DNA of 64,000 bases, from contig OV277868.1 in NCBI GenBank assembly GCA_922989275.2, positions 20,394,291-20,458,290 on the forward strand, given 5' to 3'. This stretch comes from Gari tellinella (taxonomy: Eukaryota > Mollusca > Bivalvia > Cardiida > Psammobiidae). This document shows, piece by piece, positions 1-11,415 of this stretch (within the stretch, counting starts at the first letter, position 1; each line of letters starts with the position of its first letter). The notes under the pieces were generated by a model that worked only from the letters and a program-made list of their open reading frames with translations, was not told the origin of the DNA and did no database searches. The position numbers and the translations under genes are program-made.

Positions 1-189
1 CTACTTTCGGTGTTGGAATACATTAAAAAGCTGTCATTTTTCTGTATATGCTTTGCCTTTTGGTGAAATCAATTGTACATTATATTTTGCTTCATCGAGC
101 AATTATCATGTCTGAAATACTATACAATGCTCTTCTATGAATAGGATTGAAAGCACACCGTTTGCAATTCTTTATAACATAAAACTTAC

Positions 190-330
190 CTTCACCCAAC
201 TGTAGACTGGCTGCTGTAGATGAAACAGTTTCACGTGTACCAAGACATTGCTGGTGATCACGGTACACACTATCAGCACAGCCAGGAGATATCGAGCTAG
301 TCAATGTAACTAATATTTTTAAGCAATTCT
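190..330 (-). CDS. Possible exon, unidentified (weak)
   Basis: A reading frame on the minus strand is bounded by a good donor (GAAG|gtaag, exon end at 190) and a weak acceptor (ttacag|AGAATTGC, exon start at 330). It would encode about 46 residues including the stretch SPGCADSVYRDHQQC. The entry phase (two bases completing a codon) fits the phase left by the TM2 exon at 7522, so it could be a downstream exon of the receptor gene. However, it does not resemble TM3, and the acceptor lacks a strong pyrimidine tract. The first ~9 exon bases and the acceptor are also present at the outer end of the right arm of the large inverted repeat (about 6405-6419). It may equally be a chance ORF or belong to another gene. 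Confidence 0.2.
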
Positions 331-2815
331 CTGTAACCATCAACCACATTGCGGCACGCATAGTCACCGATTTGCATGAAACTTACACCATCTGTACCTC
401 TCTACATGAAATGAAAAAAAAATACCCCGAAAAATTATTTCCGGTATCCGGTTGCCATGGCAACGCGGAAACAAGATGATTAAAATATGATAAATTCACA
501 GACTTGTTCAGAGAAAACTGTACATATTTCAGATAAAATGACATTTGTATGTTTAAGTATGACACATTGACAATTAAATAACATTGTAGGATTCAACTCA
601 ACAATACACCAGATTGGTACGAACGTGCGAGCTTAAGGGGCTAATATGCTGAAAGTAAGAAATCACGATTTTGGCATATTTCAAGGACTGGTAGAATATC
701 TATGCATCCATGCTGATCTTGAATATGATCACTAATAACAAGTAGCATATGTGTTGTTTACTTTCTGGGAAGAAAACCTTTGGGATTCAGGTTGCTAAGG
801 GGGTAACCATGGCAACGAAACTATCAACTTTTTAATGTTGTGACTTCCTATGTAACTGAGCAGGATTGCTTAAAAGGTACCAAGACCACTCTTAAATTGC
901 TATGTCCATATATTTTAGTGTTATAAAATGAAAGTAAAAGACAAAACATGCAGATATTAGTTGGTAACTATGGTAACGCCTGCCAAAAGAACGTTATTTC
1001 CTGAAAATATGTGTCAAATTCAATCTTTTTGGAACGCAAAATACAGCAAACTATCCAAACCATTACACACTTACTTAAAATAGTTTCTTTATCAGGTTTG
1101 CAAGTTAGCATTGTCTCATACACATTCATTGTTAAGATAAAAACAGCCTTTGGTTGCCTTAGTAACCGCTCAACGCAGTTGCTTAATAAGAGCATTGTAT
1201 TGAAAATGTGAGTAAAATTCAAGCTTTTTAAGGAAAAAAACAGAAACATATTCAAACTATTGTACTGTAGTTTCACCATCAGATTAGGTAGTTACAGGAG
1301 TTGTATAATTATCACTTTAAACATGAAAATGACATTTGATAACCATAGCAACTTCTCACAATGTATGCTAAATAACAGCTTTGTATCGAAAATATGTGTC
1401 GAATTTCAGGTTTTTTTAGGTTAAGAACAGGAACTTAACATAACAATGGTACTAAGTGTCATTATCATGTTTGTAAGTTAAATTTGTCATATAACATTCA
1501 CTTTCGACAGAAAAATAACAATTGGTTACCATAGCAACAACTCACAACATTATGCTATATATGAGCATTATATTGAAATTATGAGTCAATTTCAAGTTTT
1601 GTTAATGCAATATACCGCAATCTAATAAAACTATTGTACTTTTAGTTCATTATCAAATTAGCAAGTTAATTTTGTCATATAAATATTCACTTTTAATACG
1701 AAAATAACATTTAGTTACCTTACCAACCATTCACAAAATATGCTAAGTAAAGAATTATATTGAAAATGTAGTATAATTCGAGCGTTCTTGAAGGCAAAGT
1801 TCAGGAACGTTTTGGGACCTTCGTTCTTTAGTTTTATTATAAGGGTTGAAAGTAAATTTTGTCATATAACCGCTCATTTTTGTACACATAACAAGGAATT
1901 TTGCTACCATAGCAACCACTCACAATTTATGTTATATAAGAGCAAAATATTAAATATGTGTGTCAAATTTGAGCTTTTATAGGCAAAGTACAGAAACTTA
2001 TTACAACTATATTGTACTTGAAGTTCATTATCAGGTTTGCAATTCAATTTTTCCAAACAAATACTCTTTTTTATATGATATAACTTTTGATTACCTTAGC
2101 AACCGCACATGATTTATGCTCAAAAAGAGCATTATATGGAATACATGTGTAAAATTCGAGCATTTTTAGGTAGAAGTACAGCAACTTATTATAGCCATTG
2201 AACTTAAAATTCATTATCAGGTTGAACGTTATCCATTGACATACAAACATCAACTTTTATAATGAAAATAATATGTGTTACCTTAGCAACCGCTCACAAT
2301 ATATGGTAAATAAGAGTTATATTGATTATATATGTGTCAAATTTGAGCTGTTTTGAAGGCAAAGGAAATCAGTTTATTAGAGTTTTTGTAGTTTCGTTAT
2401 CAGGTTTGCTGCAAGTTAACATTGTAAATGTGTCAAATTTGAGTTTTTACGCAAACATACTGCAACCTATTACATTTACTTTCTGGTTGCAAGTTAACAA
2501 TGTAATGGAAAAGTTCATGTAACATTTAGAATTGAAATAGCAGCTGGTTACCTTACCAACCACTTACAATTTATTAATCTAAATAGCAGCATAATTATTG
2601 ATATTATAATATTGATAATATGTGTCAACTTCGGGCTTTCTACGGCATAGTACAGCAACTTGTTAAAACCATGGTACTTTAGTTTCAATATTAGGTTTTC
2701 AAGTTAACATTGTCATATACATGTAAACATGTCTTTTTGATACGAAAAGAGCATTTGGTATCCATAGCAACCACTCATAATGCTAAGTAAGAGCATGCTA
2801 TTGAAAATATGTATC
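322..2815 (+). repeat. Left arm: ~188-bp tandem monomers with X-box-like motifs
   Basis: Motifs of the form GTTACCATAGCAAC or GTTGCCATGGCAAC recur near 451, 803, 962, 1155, 1340, 1525, 1715, 1904, 2093, 2279, 2548 and 2760. Spacing in the middle of the arm is a regular 185-193 bp. Between motifs each monomer carries 'agcattatattgaaaatatgtgtcaaatt' type text (shown in part) and a 'cagcaacttatt' type block. Several motif copies (451, 803, 1155, 1525, 2279) fit the published RFX consensus GTNRCC(N0-3)RGYAAC. The others differ at one or two bases. Confidence 0.8.
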
Positions 2816-3864
2816 TAAATCATGTTTTGTGTAGAGAAGTTGAGATTATATCTTTGGAATGAGAGTAAAGTTTAGTCACTGTAACCTAGACCTTTGATCT
2901 CATTATAGAACAAACGGATCATGATGGCCCTAATTTCGCTCACCTGAGTAAATTGAACTTGATAATTTTTCTTGTGAGTGGTACAAAATCAATGATTGTA
3001 CATAGTGACCTATTTTATGATCCGACATGCAAGTTTTGAACTTGACCTTGATTTTGTAAAGAACAACGTTTGGATCAAGTTCGATAAAAATTGTCTTCCC
3101 AATGTTTTACTATAATTTAACTAATGACCTATGTTTTGACAGGACATAAACCGTACTCAAACTTGACTAAGGTTTTGTCAAGAACAACAATCAGTGCAAA
3201 ATTGATGGAGATTATTTTGAAACTGTAACATGTAGAGTGTTCACAAGGTTTGTATATGACTTGACCCAGTGACCTACTTTTTGACCCCACATACCCCATA
3301 ATTATTCAAACAAGATCCTTTGTTTTGGTCAAGTACATCATTTGGATAGGTTTAATCAAAATTTATCTCAAACTGTGGCCTTTAAGTTGTGCACAATAAT
3401 TTGACCAAATAATCTACTTTTTGACATGACATAATCCCTGTTCAAAGGTTTATCTAGATTTTGTCGAAAACAACAGCTTTAGCAAGTGTAATGAGTATTG
3501 GTCCTAAAATGTGACCTCTAGAGAGTTCACAGTGTCTTGCTTCTATTTAATCTAGTGACCTACTTTTTTACCAGACATAAACCATGTACATTACCCCACA
3601 TAACCCATGGTCGGAGTTGGCCTAGAAAAACATTTTGATCAAGTTTGATGAAAATTGACCGTAAAATGTGGTCTCTAAAGTGTTTACAAGAAATTGTGGA
3701 CAGACTGATGGAAGCCGGACAAAATGTGATCATAATGGCTCACCCTAAGCTCTGCTCAGATTAGCCAAAAATAGAAAATGCTAGTCCAGAGGGTATTTCC
3801 TATAGCACATCTGCTAGGGGTACCGAATTTGTGATGTGAGTACATTGTTGAAAAGTGTAGAGGA
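2816..3864. repeat. Spacer of the giant inverted repeat
   Basis: About 1 kb of unique-looking spacer, itself built of degenerate ~150-bp units. Each contains versions of 'tgacctactttttgac', 'cttgacctagattttgtc' and 'gatcaagtttgatgaaaatt', for example near 3000, 3120, 3270, 3410, 3550 and 3640. No ORF of note. This style of repeat is widespread in invertebrate genomes, and its origin is not evident here. Confidence 0.6.
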
Positions 3865-6419
3865 CCATAACATTTTTGATAAACTGCTCTTATTTGGCAT
3901 ATAATATTGTGAGTGGTCACTAAGGCAACCAAATGCTATATTCATGTTAAAAGTGAATGTCAGTATGACAATGTTATCTTGCAACCCTGATATTGAAACT
4001 AAAGTACCATGATTCTAATAAGCTGCTGTACTTTGCTCTAGAAAGTTTGAATTTGACACATATTTGTAATACAATGCTCTTATTTGCATATATTGTGAGT
4101 GGTTGCTAAGGTAACCAACTATATTATTCATGCTAAAAAGCAATTTGCGAACCTGATGGTGAACCTGAAGTGCAACTCTTGTAATACGTTGCTGTTCTTA
4201 GCCTAAATCACTCAATTTTGACACATATATTCAATATAATGATCTTATTTAGCATAATAGTATGTGAAGTGTTGCTATATGGTAGCCAAAGGTTATTTTT
4301 ATGCTTAAAGGGAATATTTGTATGGAAATGTTTTCTTGCAAACCTGATAATGTGCTTCAAATGCAATGGTTGTAGTAAGTTGCTGTACTTTACCTAAAAA
4401 GGTCGAATTTGATACATATATAATCAATAAAATGCTCTTATTTAGCATAAATTGTGAGTGGTTGCTATGGTAACAAATAATTTCATTATAAAAGTTGATA
4501 TCTGTATGTCAATGGTAATTTTCAAACCTGATAATGAGCTGTAATTTACCTAAAAAGGCTCGACTTTGACACATATATTCAATATAATGCTCTTTTTAGC
4601 GTAAATTATGTGCAGTTGCTAAGGTAATCAAAAGTTATTTTCAAGCAAAAAGAGAGTTTTTGTATGACAAGATTGAATTGCAAACCTGATCATAGTTGTA
4701 ATAAGTTTCTGTACTTTGCCTATAAAAGCTCAAATTTGACACACATATTCAATATTTTGCTCTAATAAAACATAAATTATGAGTGGTTGCTATGGTAGCA
4801 AAATTCTTTTTTAGTGTACAAAAATGAGCGGTTATATGACAATATTTACTTTCAAACCTTATAATAAAACTAAAGTACGAAGGTTCTAAAAGGTTCCTGT
4901 ACTTTGCATTCAAGAACGCTCAAATTATACTACATGTACATTTTCAATATAACTCTTTATTTAGCATATTTTGTAAATGGTTGCTAAGGTAACTAAATGT
5001 TATTTTCGTATTAAAAGTGAATATTTATATGACAAAATTAACTTGTTAATTTGATAATTAACTAAAACTACAATGGTTCTATTAGATTGCGGTATATTGC
5101 AATAACAAAAACTTGAAATTCACTAATAATTTCAATATAATGCTCATATATAGCATAATGTTGTGAGTTGTTGCTATGGTAACCAATTGTTATTTTTCTG
5201 TCAAAAGTGAATATTATATGACAAATTTAACTTATAAACATGATAATGACACTTAGTACCATTGTTATGTTAAGTTGCTGTACTTAACCTAAAAAAACCT
5301 GAAATTCGACACATATTTTCGATACAAAGCTGTTATTTAGCATACATTCTGAGTGGTTGCTATGGTTACCAAATATCATTTTCATGTTTAAAGTGATAAT
5401 TATACAACACTTGTAACTAGCAAATCTGATGATAAAACTACAGTACCATGATTTGGATATGTTTCTGTATTTTTCCTTAAGAAAGCTTGAATTTTACTCA
5501 CATTTTCAATACAATGCTCTTATTCAGCAACTGCGTTGAGCGGTTACTTAGGCAACCAAAGTCTGTTTTTATCTTAACAATGAATGTGTATGAGACAATG
5601 CTAACTTGCAAACCTGATAAAGAAACTATTTTAAGTAAGTGTGTAATGGTTTGGATAATTTGCTGTATTTTGCGTTCCAAAAGTATTGAATTTGACACAT
5701 ATTTTCAGTAAATAACGTTCGTTTGGCAGGCGTTACCACAGTAACCAACTAATATCTGCATGTTTTGTCTTTTACTTCCATTTTATAACACTAAAATATA
5801 TGGGCATAGCAATTTAAGAGTGGTCTTGGTACCTTTTAAGCAATCCTGCTCAGTTACATAGGAAGTTACAACATAAAAAGTTGATAGTTTCGTTGCTATG
5901 GTTACCCCCTTAGCAACCTGAATCCCAAAGGTTTTCTTCCCAGAAAGTAAACACATGTGCTATTTGTTATTAGTGATCATATTCAAGTTCAGCATGGATG
6001 CATAGATATTCTACCAGTCCTTAAATTATGCCAAAATCATGAGTTCTTACTTTCAGCATATTAGCCCCTAAAGCTTGCACGTGCGTACCAATCGGGTGTA
6101 ATGTTGAGTTGAATCCTACACTGTTATCTAATTGTCAATGTGTCATACTTCAACATACAAATGTCATTTTATCTGAAATATGTACAGTTTTCTCTGAAAA
6201 AGTCTGTGAATTTGTCATTTTACTCACCAAACACACTGGATTTTGGCCAAAATCTTGTTTCCGCGTTGCCATGGCAACCGGATACCGGAAATAAATTGTC
6301 GTTTTTTGTTTTTTTTTATTTCATGTAGAGAGGTACAGATGGTGTAAGTTTTATGCAAATCGGTGACTATGCGTGCCGACCCCCCTATATAACCTGGTTG
6401 ATGGTTACAGAGAATTGCT
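3865..6419 (-). repeat. Right arm of the giant inverted repeat
   Basis: Mirror copy of the left arm. The perfect palindrome GTTGCCATGGCAAC at 6265-6278 is the partner of 451-464. Further X-box-like motifs occur every ~190 bp in the form 'ggttgctatggtaacca', for example near 4455, 5170 and 5350. Small ORFs in the two arms (for example 5498-5698 and 1011-1211) are the same frame of the repeat and are not genes. Confidence 0.8.
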
Positions 6420-6451
6420 CTTAACTATAGCATATTATATGACACAACATA

Positions 6452-7521
6452 ATACAGTTGAGAAGACGTTATTCTTTCCGGCTTACGCGCAAACGTAACA
6501 CAAACGCATCACAATAATGTAGAAAAGCATTAATCTGAATTTCTATTTAATTTAAACTAGATGGCACATAATATGGTGCCTGATCAGGCGTCGGGATACC
6601 AGGGAAACACGTAGGACAATTTGAACTGTGTCAATTGCCCGTGGTTATCAAAGTTTGGTGAACTATGTTTCTTAACTGTAGCGTAGTTATACACTATTTC
6701 AGTGTTTCGAAAATTAGTATAAAATATATGTACAGTACGCCGTGCGATTTATTTAACGCTTTAATTTTCACATTTATGTGATAAATAATAATACGTTAGC
6801 AACAATACTTTAACAAATGACAGTATACCACTCATGTAGAATTGATATTAAAGTGATTTTTTAACATCCATCGACCTTCTTTCATTTTAGTTCCAGAACA
6901 ACTGAAAAGTAGGAAGATCTTCGGACAGAAGTCTTGGTTGCATTGATAGTGTAAGGTAAATTATGACCTCATATTGACGTGAAATGTTTAAGGCGATATG
7001 GTTTTAAGTGTACCTATCAAACAGATATGTCTACAGTAGTTTAAATGAATTAATTGCAAAATTCGTTATATCATGTGTAAATCAGGAGTGCGTAGATCTA
7101 CTATAATTTATATGTGTGACGAGCATGTCAACCTAGACACATTTATAATGGTATTCGGTGTACATATAAAGATAGCTGCTAGCTTAATGTAGGACTACAG
7201 TTAAACAGAAATCTCATACAGATTCTCTCCGTCTCAAAGTCATTCTGCTATCAATAATCACATACCCACAATATCTATACCGGGCATTCTTTGTATATAT
7301 AATGTGTTACTGACAAAGCTGTATCGAATAAGAACTCATCGCAGTTTGCTGAAAGCAAGCCGAACGTATACATTGGAGAAGCCATTATTGATTTCCTTTG
7401 AGCCGGAAAGAATAACGTATTCCTAGGGTAGGATCTTTATTGAGAGCAAAGCGAGTGTGTAAACGGTCGTAAGTAGACAATTTACCCGTTCATATCACTG
7501 TAATTCACTCACAGCTCTTAC
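6452..7521. other. Gene-free stretch with degenerate MITE remnants
   Basis: From about 6452 there is a decayed family-A MITE left end ('gagaagacgttattctttcc' at 6460-6480), followed by a 'gcctgatcaggcgtcggg' hairpin remnant near 6580. A matching right-end fragment ('ggaaagaataacgtattc') lies near 7404. The remainder is AT-rich, with no coding exon that I can recognise. The TM3 exon of the receptor was looked for here and not found. Confidence 0.5.
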
Positions 7522-7849
7522 CTATTTGCGGTACTTGCTTTGACGTTGTAGGCATGAGTTGCGCTGTGATTGACAACTGAACCGTGTAGGCCAGCAAGAT
7601 TGTCAGAGTATACCCAAGTCGTTCGCCGCTTTCTGTCGGCAACAAGAAAGCCCATACCATACACACAGATAGCAATATTGTTGGGAACAGTAGATTCATG
7701 ACGTAAAATGGTCGTCGGCGAGTAAAGGTGAGGTTTAGTACAACCAGTGGGTGATTGGAATGTGGACAGCACAGTGCAACACTGTCAGATGCAACAACTG
7801 TCCGGTCAAGAATCCATTCGGCATTCTCCAAATAAACATCGGTATTAAT
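7522..7849 (-). CDS. nAChR-like Cys-loop receptor subunit, exon with C-loop, TM1 and TM2
   Basis: This exon encodes the end of the ligand-binding domain and the pore of a pentameric ligand-gated ion channel. Borders are ttttag|ATTAAT (start 7849) and CAAATAG|gtaag (end 7522), 328 nt, entering in phase 0 and leaving after one base. In order it holds a vicinal cysteine pair (SVALCCPHS), the pre-TM1 arginines (RRRPFYVMNLLFP), TM1 (LLFPTILLSVCMVWAFLLP), and TM2 (GERLGYTLTILLAYTVQL) followed by MPTTSKQVP. The GER at the cytoplasmic mouth matches cation-selective nicotinic subunits (GEK/GER), which is family knowledge. The paired cysteines mark an alpha-type subunit. The tyrosines that normally precede and follow the pair are missing (A before, H after), so acetylcholine binding may be altered. 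Products act in the plasma membrane. Confidence 0.92.
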
Positions 7850-9274
7850 CTAAAACAGTGAACAAGGGAACATATAGTTGAAGAAATATTTTATTTTTAG
7901 TTACAGCATAAAAACAAGACGATATGCACACGCAAATGAATAGTTGTTTGAAAATGATAGATTTTGTTTTTAGATCTGTCCATAGATATATCTTGTTGAA
8001 TGACAACAAAATTTGAGCCTGATTAGATTCTTTGTTACCCGGTGTATGCTCTGACTGCAAACTGTTTGCAATGATGGAAATAACCGTTTTAGCACAGAAA
8101 CGTTCATGGGGTGAATGTGAATTAGTTGTTTTATTGTCTTCCGCAAAAATAGTTTATATAGTTCTGCCATTGCGTCAACCCGTCCGGACTGATAACTTAG
8201 TAATGTTCATTCTAAATCAATATAATGTTATGTCACAAGCCAAAACCAAGACTTGACATGCCCTGCTCAAATTTAATTTTGGATGAATGCAAGAGTTGGT
8301 AGTGTTTACGGCCTTATGCCACAGAATAAGTCACCAGGGGCCCGTCTTACGAAAGGTCGTACGACAAATACGGTCGTAAGTCAAAACTTTTAAAAAAAAA
8401 ATCTGATTTATGAATTCTCCTTCTAATCCTGTCTTGTTACATCTTTTCAAGACAATTCCACAGAGATGTCACAATACAGGATTAGATGGAGAAATAAATA
8501 ACAATGCGGTTTTAAGAATCTGACTTACGACAATATGTGTCGTACGAAGTTTCGTAAGACAGGCCAATGGTGCCGATGACAGTGGGGCAAAGGTATTTGT
8601 TTACTATAAATGTGTTTGTACTGAGGAAAGTATAACCATTGTCGGCATCTGTCCAGGTTCAAAACAGCCTGTCACTCAGATGAAATAAAGTGTAGCATAT
8701 AAAAAGAGGGCAATTAACCATATATCATAGTGCTTTAATTTGACAATGAGAAATTTTAGGATAGATACATTTCTTTATTTCAGGTGTGTTAAGGGAACAG
8801 TAAAAACTAATGTCCCTCGTTATCAGGGAAGACATTTCGAACTGTTGCTCTCGGCCTATCGGCCGCGGGCAACAGTTCAAAAGTATACCTAGATACCTCG
8901 GGTCAATGACTGTTAAGCCTGTTGATACTCGTGAGGTGGACATTCCAGCAATGGAATGCGGATATATTCAATTTAAGCGAGATTGAGTTATTTAGGAATA
9001 TTTTGGTAAGACTTATTTTCTTGTTAGTCATTAACGATTTGAACGCTTACAACAATATTGGCCATTAAATGAAGTATTCGGTCTTTAAAGTCGACGGTGC
9101 TAAAGTCATATGAAACTGAAGCAGAAAATTCCTTTAGGAGCTTAATTTTTCACCTTCTCGTTGCTTAAAGCTGTCACTTGACCTTTTGTATCAATAGTTT
9201 GTCTTCTTCGTTGTTATCGTATTAGAGAATTATTATTTATACCATTGTTTCGTCATTGTTTGACATGTACAAAC
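7850..9274. other. Receptor intron with MITE remnants
   Basis: Intron between the Cys-loop exon and the TM1-TM2 exon. It holds a decayed family-A hairpin fragment near 8010-8110 ('gagcctgattagattc' and 'aaactgtttgcaatg'), a family-C MITE at 8338-8565 and a short GC-rich palindrome around 8840-8880 ('gttgctctcggcctatcggc' with its near complement). Confidence 0.6.
8338..8565. mobile_element. MITE family C (GGGCCCGTCTTACGAA termini)
   Basis: About 228 bp with inverted ends: 'ggggcccgtcttacgaaagg' on the left and 'tttcgtaagacaggcc' on the right. Subterminal 'ggtcgtacgacaaatacggt' is matched by 'acaatatgtgtcgtacg', and the interior is a degenerate palindrome ('ctccttctaatcctgtcttg' against 'caggattagatggagaaa'). 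No ORF. Two further copies lie at 9771-10008 and 12630-12820. Confidence 0.75.
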
Positions 9275-9365
9275 CTCAGAATATTGATTGATGAGCACGA
9301 CCTCGTCCTCTGAGTAACTCCAGAATATCGCCTCAATACCACACACCTGAGTGTCGAAAGGGAAA
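9275..9365 (-). CDS. nAChR-like subunit, exon with second half of Cys-loop and loop B
   Basis: Bounded by a textbook acceptor (gttgtctcgtttcag|TTTCCC) and donor (TCTGAG|gtttgt), 91 nt. One base completes the aspartate codon begun by the exon at 11290. It encodes FPFDTQVC, the second half of the Cys-loop. Then comes loop B, FWSYSED, which keeps the key tryptophan but has SYSED where most alpha subunits have TYDG-like residues. The exon ends in NQYSE in phase 0, fitting the next exon at 7849. Confidence 0.9.
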
Positions 9366-9597
9366 CTGAAACGAGACAACAATGCAGAACATACAGGGAG
9401 TATAACTAAGTACAATGTATAGAATATAAATATGGACATCGGAGGCATCTATTTTTCTTTTCCAAATATGAACAAGAGGCGTGCTTGTTTGCCATTTATT
9501 CTGTCCAGCCTGAACGACACTAAATACAATAAAATGTAGAAATTAGGTAATTGCTTGAACATATTACCTATTTAGTTTAATCAGAGGGGCAAACATT

Positions 9598-9715
9598 TTG
9601 AGTCTGATCAGACGCTAGTGATCCGGGTGTCTGATCTAACTTCAAACTGTTTGCAAAAGACACAAGTATTTAAGCATTATCATTCAAAGGGAAAGAATAA
9701 CGCCTTATTCTGCTG
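9598..9715. repeat. Family-A MITE fragment (degenerate)
   Basis: Contains 'gtctgatcagacgctagtg' with the partner 'gtgtctgatctaacttcaaa', then 'ctgtttgcaaaagac' and the right-end 'gggaaagaataacgcc'. Left terminus is missing. Confidence 0.55.
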
Positions 9716-9770
9716 TAATAATTCTTCCAAAAACGTATTTCAATTATTGAAACGTTTAGACCTAAACCTT

Positions 9771-10008
9771 GGGCCAGTCTTGCGCAACGTCGTACTACAA
9801 AATCGTTCGTTAATCAGATTCTAAAACTCTAAATAGTATGTATTTCTCCTTCTAATCCTGTTGTGAGACATCCCTTTGGAATTGTCTTTTTAAGACGATT
9901 CTAAAGAGAGATGTAACAAGACATGATTAGATGGAGAAATGAGAAAAAATGATTTTAAAGTTTTGACTTACGACCGTTTTTGTCGTACGTCGTTTCGTAA
10001 GACGGGCC
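9771..10008. mobile_element. MITE family C copy
   Basis: Left end 'gggccagtcttgcgcaacgt' and right end 'cgtcgtttcgtaagacgggc' are inverted. The interior carries the same 'ctccttctaatcctgtt' and 'gattagatggagaaatg' palindrome as the copy at 8338. No ORF. Confidence 0.75.
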
Positions 10009-10069
10009 AATATGCTAATCAGAACAGAACACTTTTAAAATCAGCAACAATATCTTCTTTTTTCCAAAC

Positions 10070-10200
10070 AAACGTCTGTGTGCTAAAATAATCATTTTCA
10101 TTTCAAGCAATATTGATCTAGTTCAGACGCCAAGTAACCCGGCGTATGATCAGGCTCCAAACTGCTTGCTATCAAGATTTTAACAAATGGTTGATATTAT
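10070..10200. repeat. Family-A MITE fragment
   Basis: Hairpin text 'gttcagacgccaagtaaccc' followed by 'ggcgtatgatcaggctccaa' and 'actgcttgc', with degraded flanks and no intact termini. Confidence 0.5.
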
Positions 10201-10277
10201 TTCCATATTATTGCAATTATTTTCTATTTTATCTCAGCTCAATTGAAGATCATCATAAAAGCCACCACACTATTATA

Positions 10278-10508
10278 CAGTGGAGAATCTGTTATTCTTT
10301 CCCGTTTAAACGCAAACGTACGCAAACGCAAATCACTTAAACGTAGAAAAGAACAACTTTTGGACAATTCTGATAATTCTTGTTTATCTTGGTGGCAAAC
10401 AGTTTGGAGCCTAATCAGACGCCGGGTTACCCGGCGTATGATCTGGCTCCAAACTGTTTGCACTGCAAATAATAGTTTTAGCGTAAAGAATAACGTTTTC
10501 TCCACTGT
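10278..10508. mobile_element. MITE family A copy (TA-CAGTGGAGA termini)
   Basis: A well-preserved copy. Left end is CAGTGGAGAATCTG, right end is CGTTTTCTCCACTG, flanked by TA on both sides. The interior has 'ttattctttcccgtttaaac' and a central hairpin (gcctaatcagacgccgggtt and its complement). Pogo/Tigger-type Tc1-mariner transposons have CAGT-starting TIRs and a TA duplication (family knowledge). Assigning this MITE to that group is inference. ORFs crossing it are not genes. Confidence 0.85.
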
Positions 10509-11289
10509 ATATTGGAGGGTCCGTCTAAAGACTCTAAACCCTTCCAAAACCACTTCAAACCTCTCCAAACCTGCCAAAACACTTTAAAACAACCAAGACT
10601 ACTTTTATTCCTTAATATCGAATCTAAAAAGCTTATAAATGGCGCATTTAAGCTAGATTAACGAAAACATATTAAATTAAAAGTTTATCTACGATGTTTT
10701 TCATCTCAAGGGGAGCAACTCGTACCAAACTAAAGACAGCTATGCACAGTTACTTCTAGATATTTACCCAATATCCAACAGCCTGTTCCTGGTTTTGAAG
10801 ACAGGTATTCACTTAGAACTTATTCAAAGTAAAGCAGAATGCGTCTTCAGGCTCATTCTGCTTTTATTTCAGCCTGCTTAAAGCTACTTTCTGCTAGAAT
10901 ATGGCAAATTTTTAAAGTGGTTTAGGTTCTTTAGACGGACCGTATTTAGGAATTAATTACAACGCGTCACGTTCTTTTCAATGGGGAATTAATGTTCCAT
11001 TATATGTTTGCACTGTAAGAGGGTTATCATTATTGTTGACCAATGTAAGAGCATATTCGCACCTTTTAGTCAGTGTAAGAACATTGTTACCCTTGTTGAC
11101 AAATGACTTTCCTTGTGAGCCAAAGTAAGGAAGTGTTTGCTCTGTTGGTTAATGTAATTTTCATTTTGAGCGTAATACTCCATGTCCATTTACAAAATAA
11201 CATAGTTTCCCCCATTTGGTCAATATAAGAGCAATAGTGTCCCCTTTTACCAATATAAGAGCAGTATTGTCAATGTTGACTGATCTTAC
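10509..11289. other. Receptor intron, mostly unique AT-rich DNA
   Basis: Holds a family-F fragment near 10786-10900 ('agacaggtattcacttagaa' with 'cagcctgcttaaagctac'). After it, 11000-11280 repeats a short 'ccaatgtaagagca' phrase several times (near 11040, 11075, 11220, 11255), probably a degenerate minisatellite. No coding exon seen. Confidence 0.5.
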
Positions 11290-11415
11290 TCTGAGATGTC
11301 TACGTCACAGGAAGTAGTACTGTGTATAAGCTGGTTCCACTTCACCAGACCGGTGTGGTATACTCTCAGTCTGGTGAAATCATTCTTATAGCCAAGCCGG
11401 GTAAAATCAGTCGCC
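11290..11415 (-). CDS. nAChR-like subunit, exon leading into the Cys-loop
   Basis: 126 nt, from tgatatttcag|GGCGAC (start 11415) to ATCTCAGA|gtaag (end 11290). Joined to the exon at 20128 it begins with the serine of YNS, then ATDFTRLGYKNDF and so on to GLVKWNQLIHSTTSC and DVDIS. Its last two bases plus the first base of the next exon make aspartate, giving C-DVDISDFPFDTQV-C. That is exactly the 13 residues expected between the two cysteines of a Cys-loop. The tryptophan in VKW corresponds to the conserved W of the 'WxPP' strand, but the usual PP is NQ here. Strong exon because both splice sites and both phases agree. Confidence 0.9.

Larger units (their letters stand above)
322..6419. repeat. 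Giant inverted repeat (foldback-like), 6.1 kb
   Basis: The sequence from 322 to about 2815 reappears as its reverse complement from about 3865 to 6419. The outermost ~500 bp of the arms are nearly identical (compare 360-560 with 6120-6385). The inner parts are more diverged. Both arms are tandem arrays of a ~188-bp monomer, with a ~1-kb spacer between them. No transposase ORF is visible and no clear target duplication is found at the ends. It lies leftward (3') of the receptor TM2 exon, so it sits in an intron or 3' flank of that gene. Confidence 0.85.

Noticed and set aside
322..6419. Regularly spaced repeats resembling a CRISPR array
   Set aside because: Monomers are ~188 bp, AT-rich and diverged, with similar sequence in the 'spacers'; the window is eukaryotic with spliced genes.
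6891..6955. Exon-like block on the plus strand (tttcattttag ... GTGTAAG|gtaaat)
   Set aside because: Splice-like borders but only a ~17-codon frame ending in stops and no partner exon; too weak to annotate.
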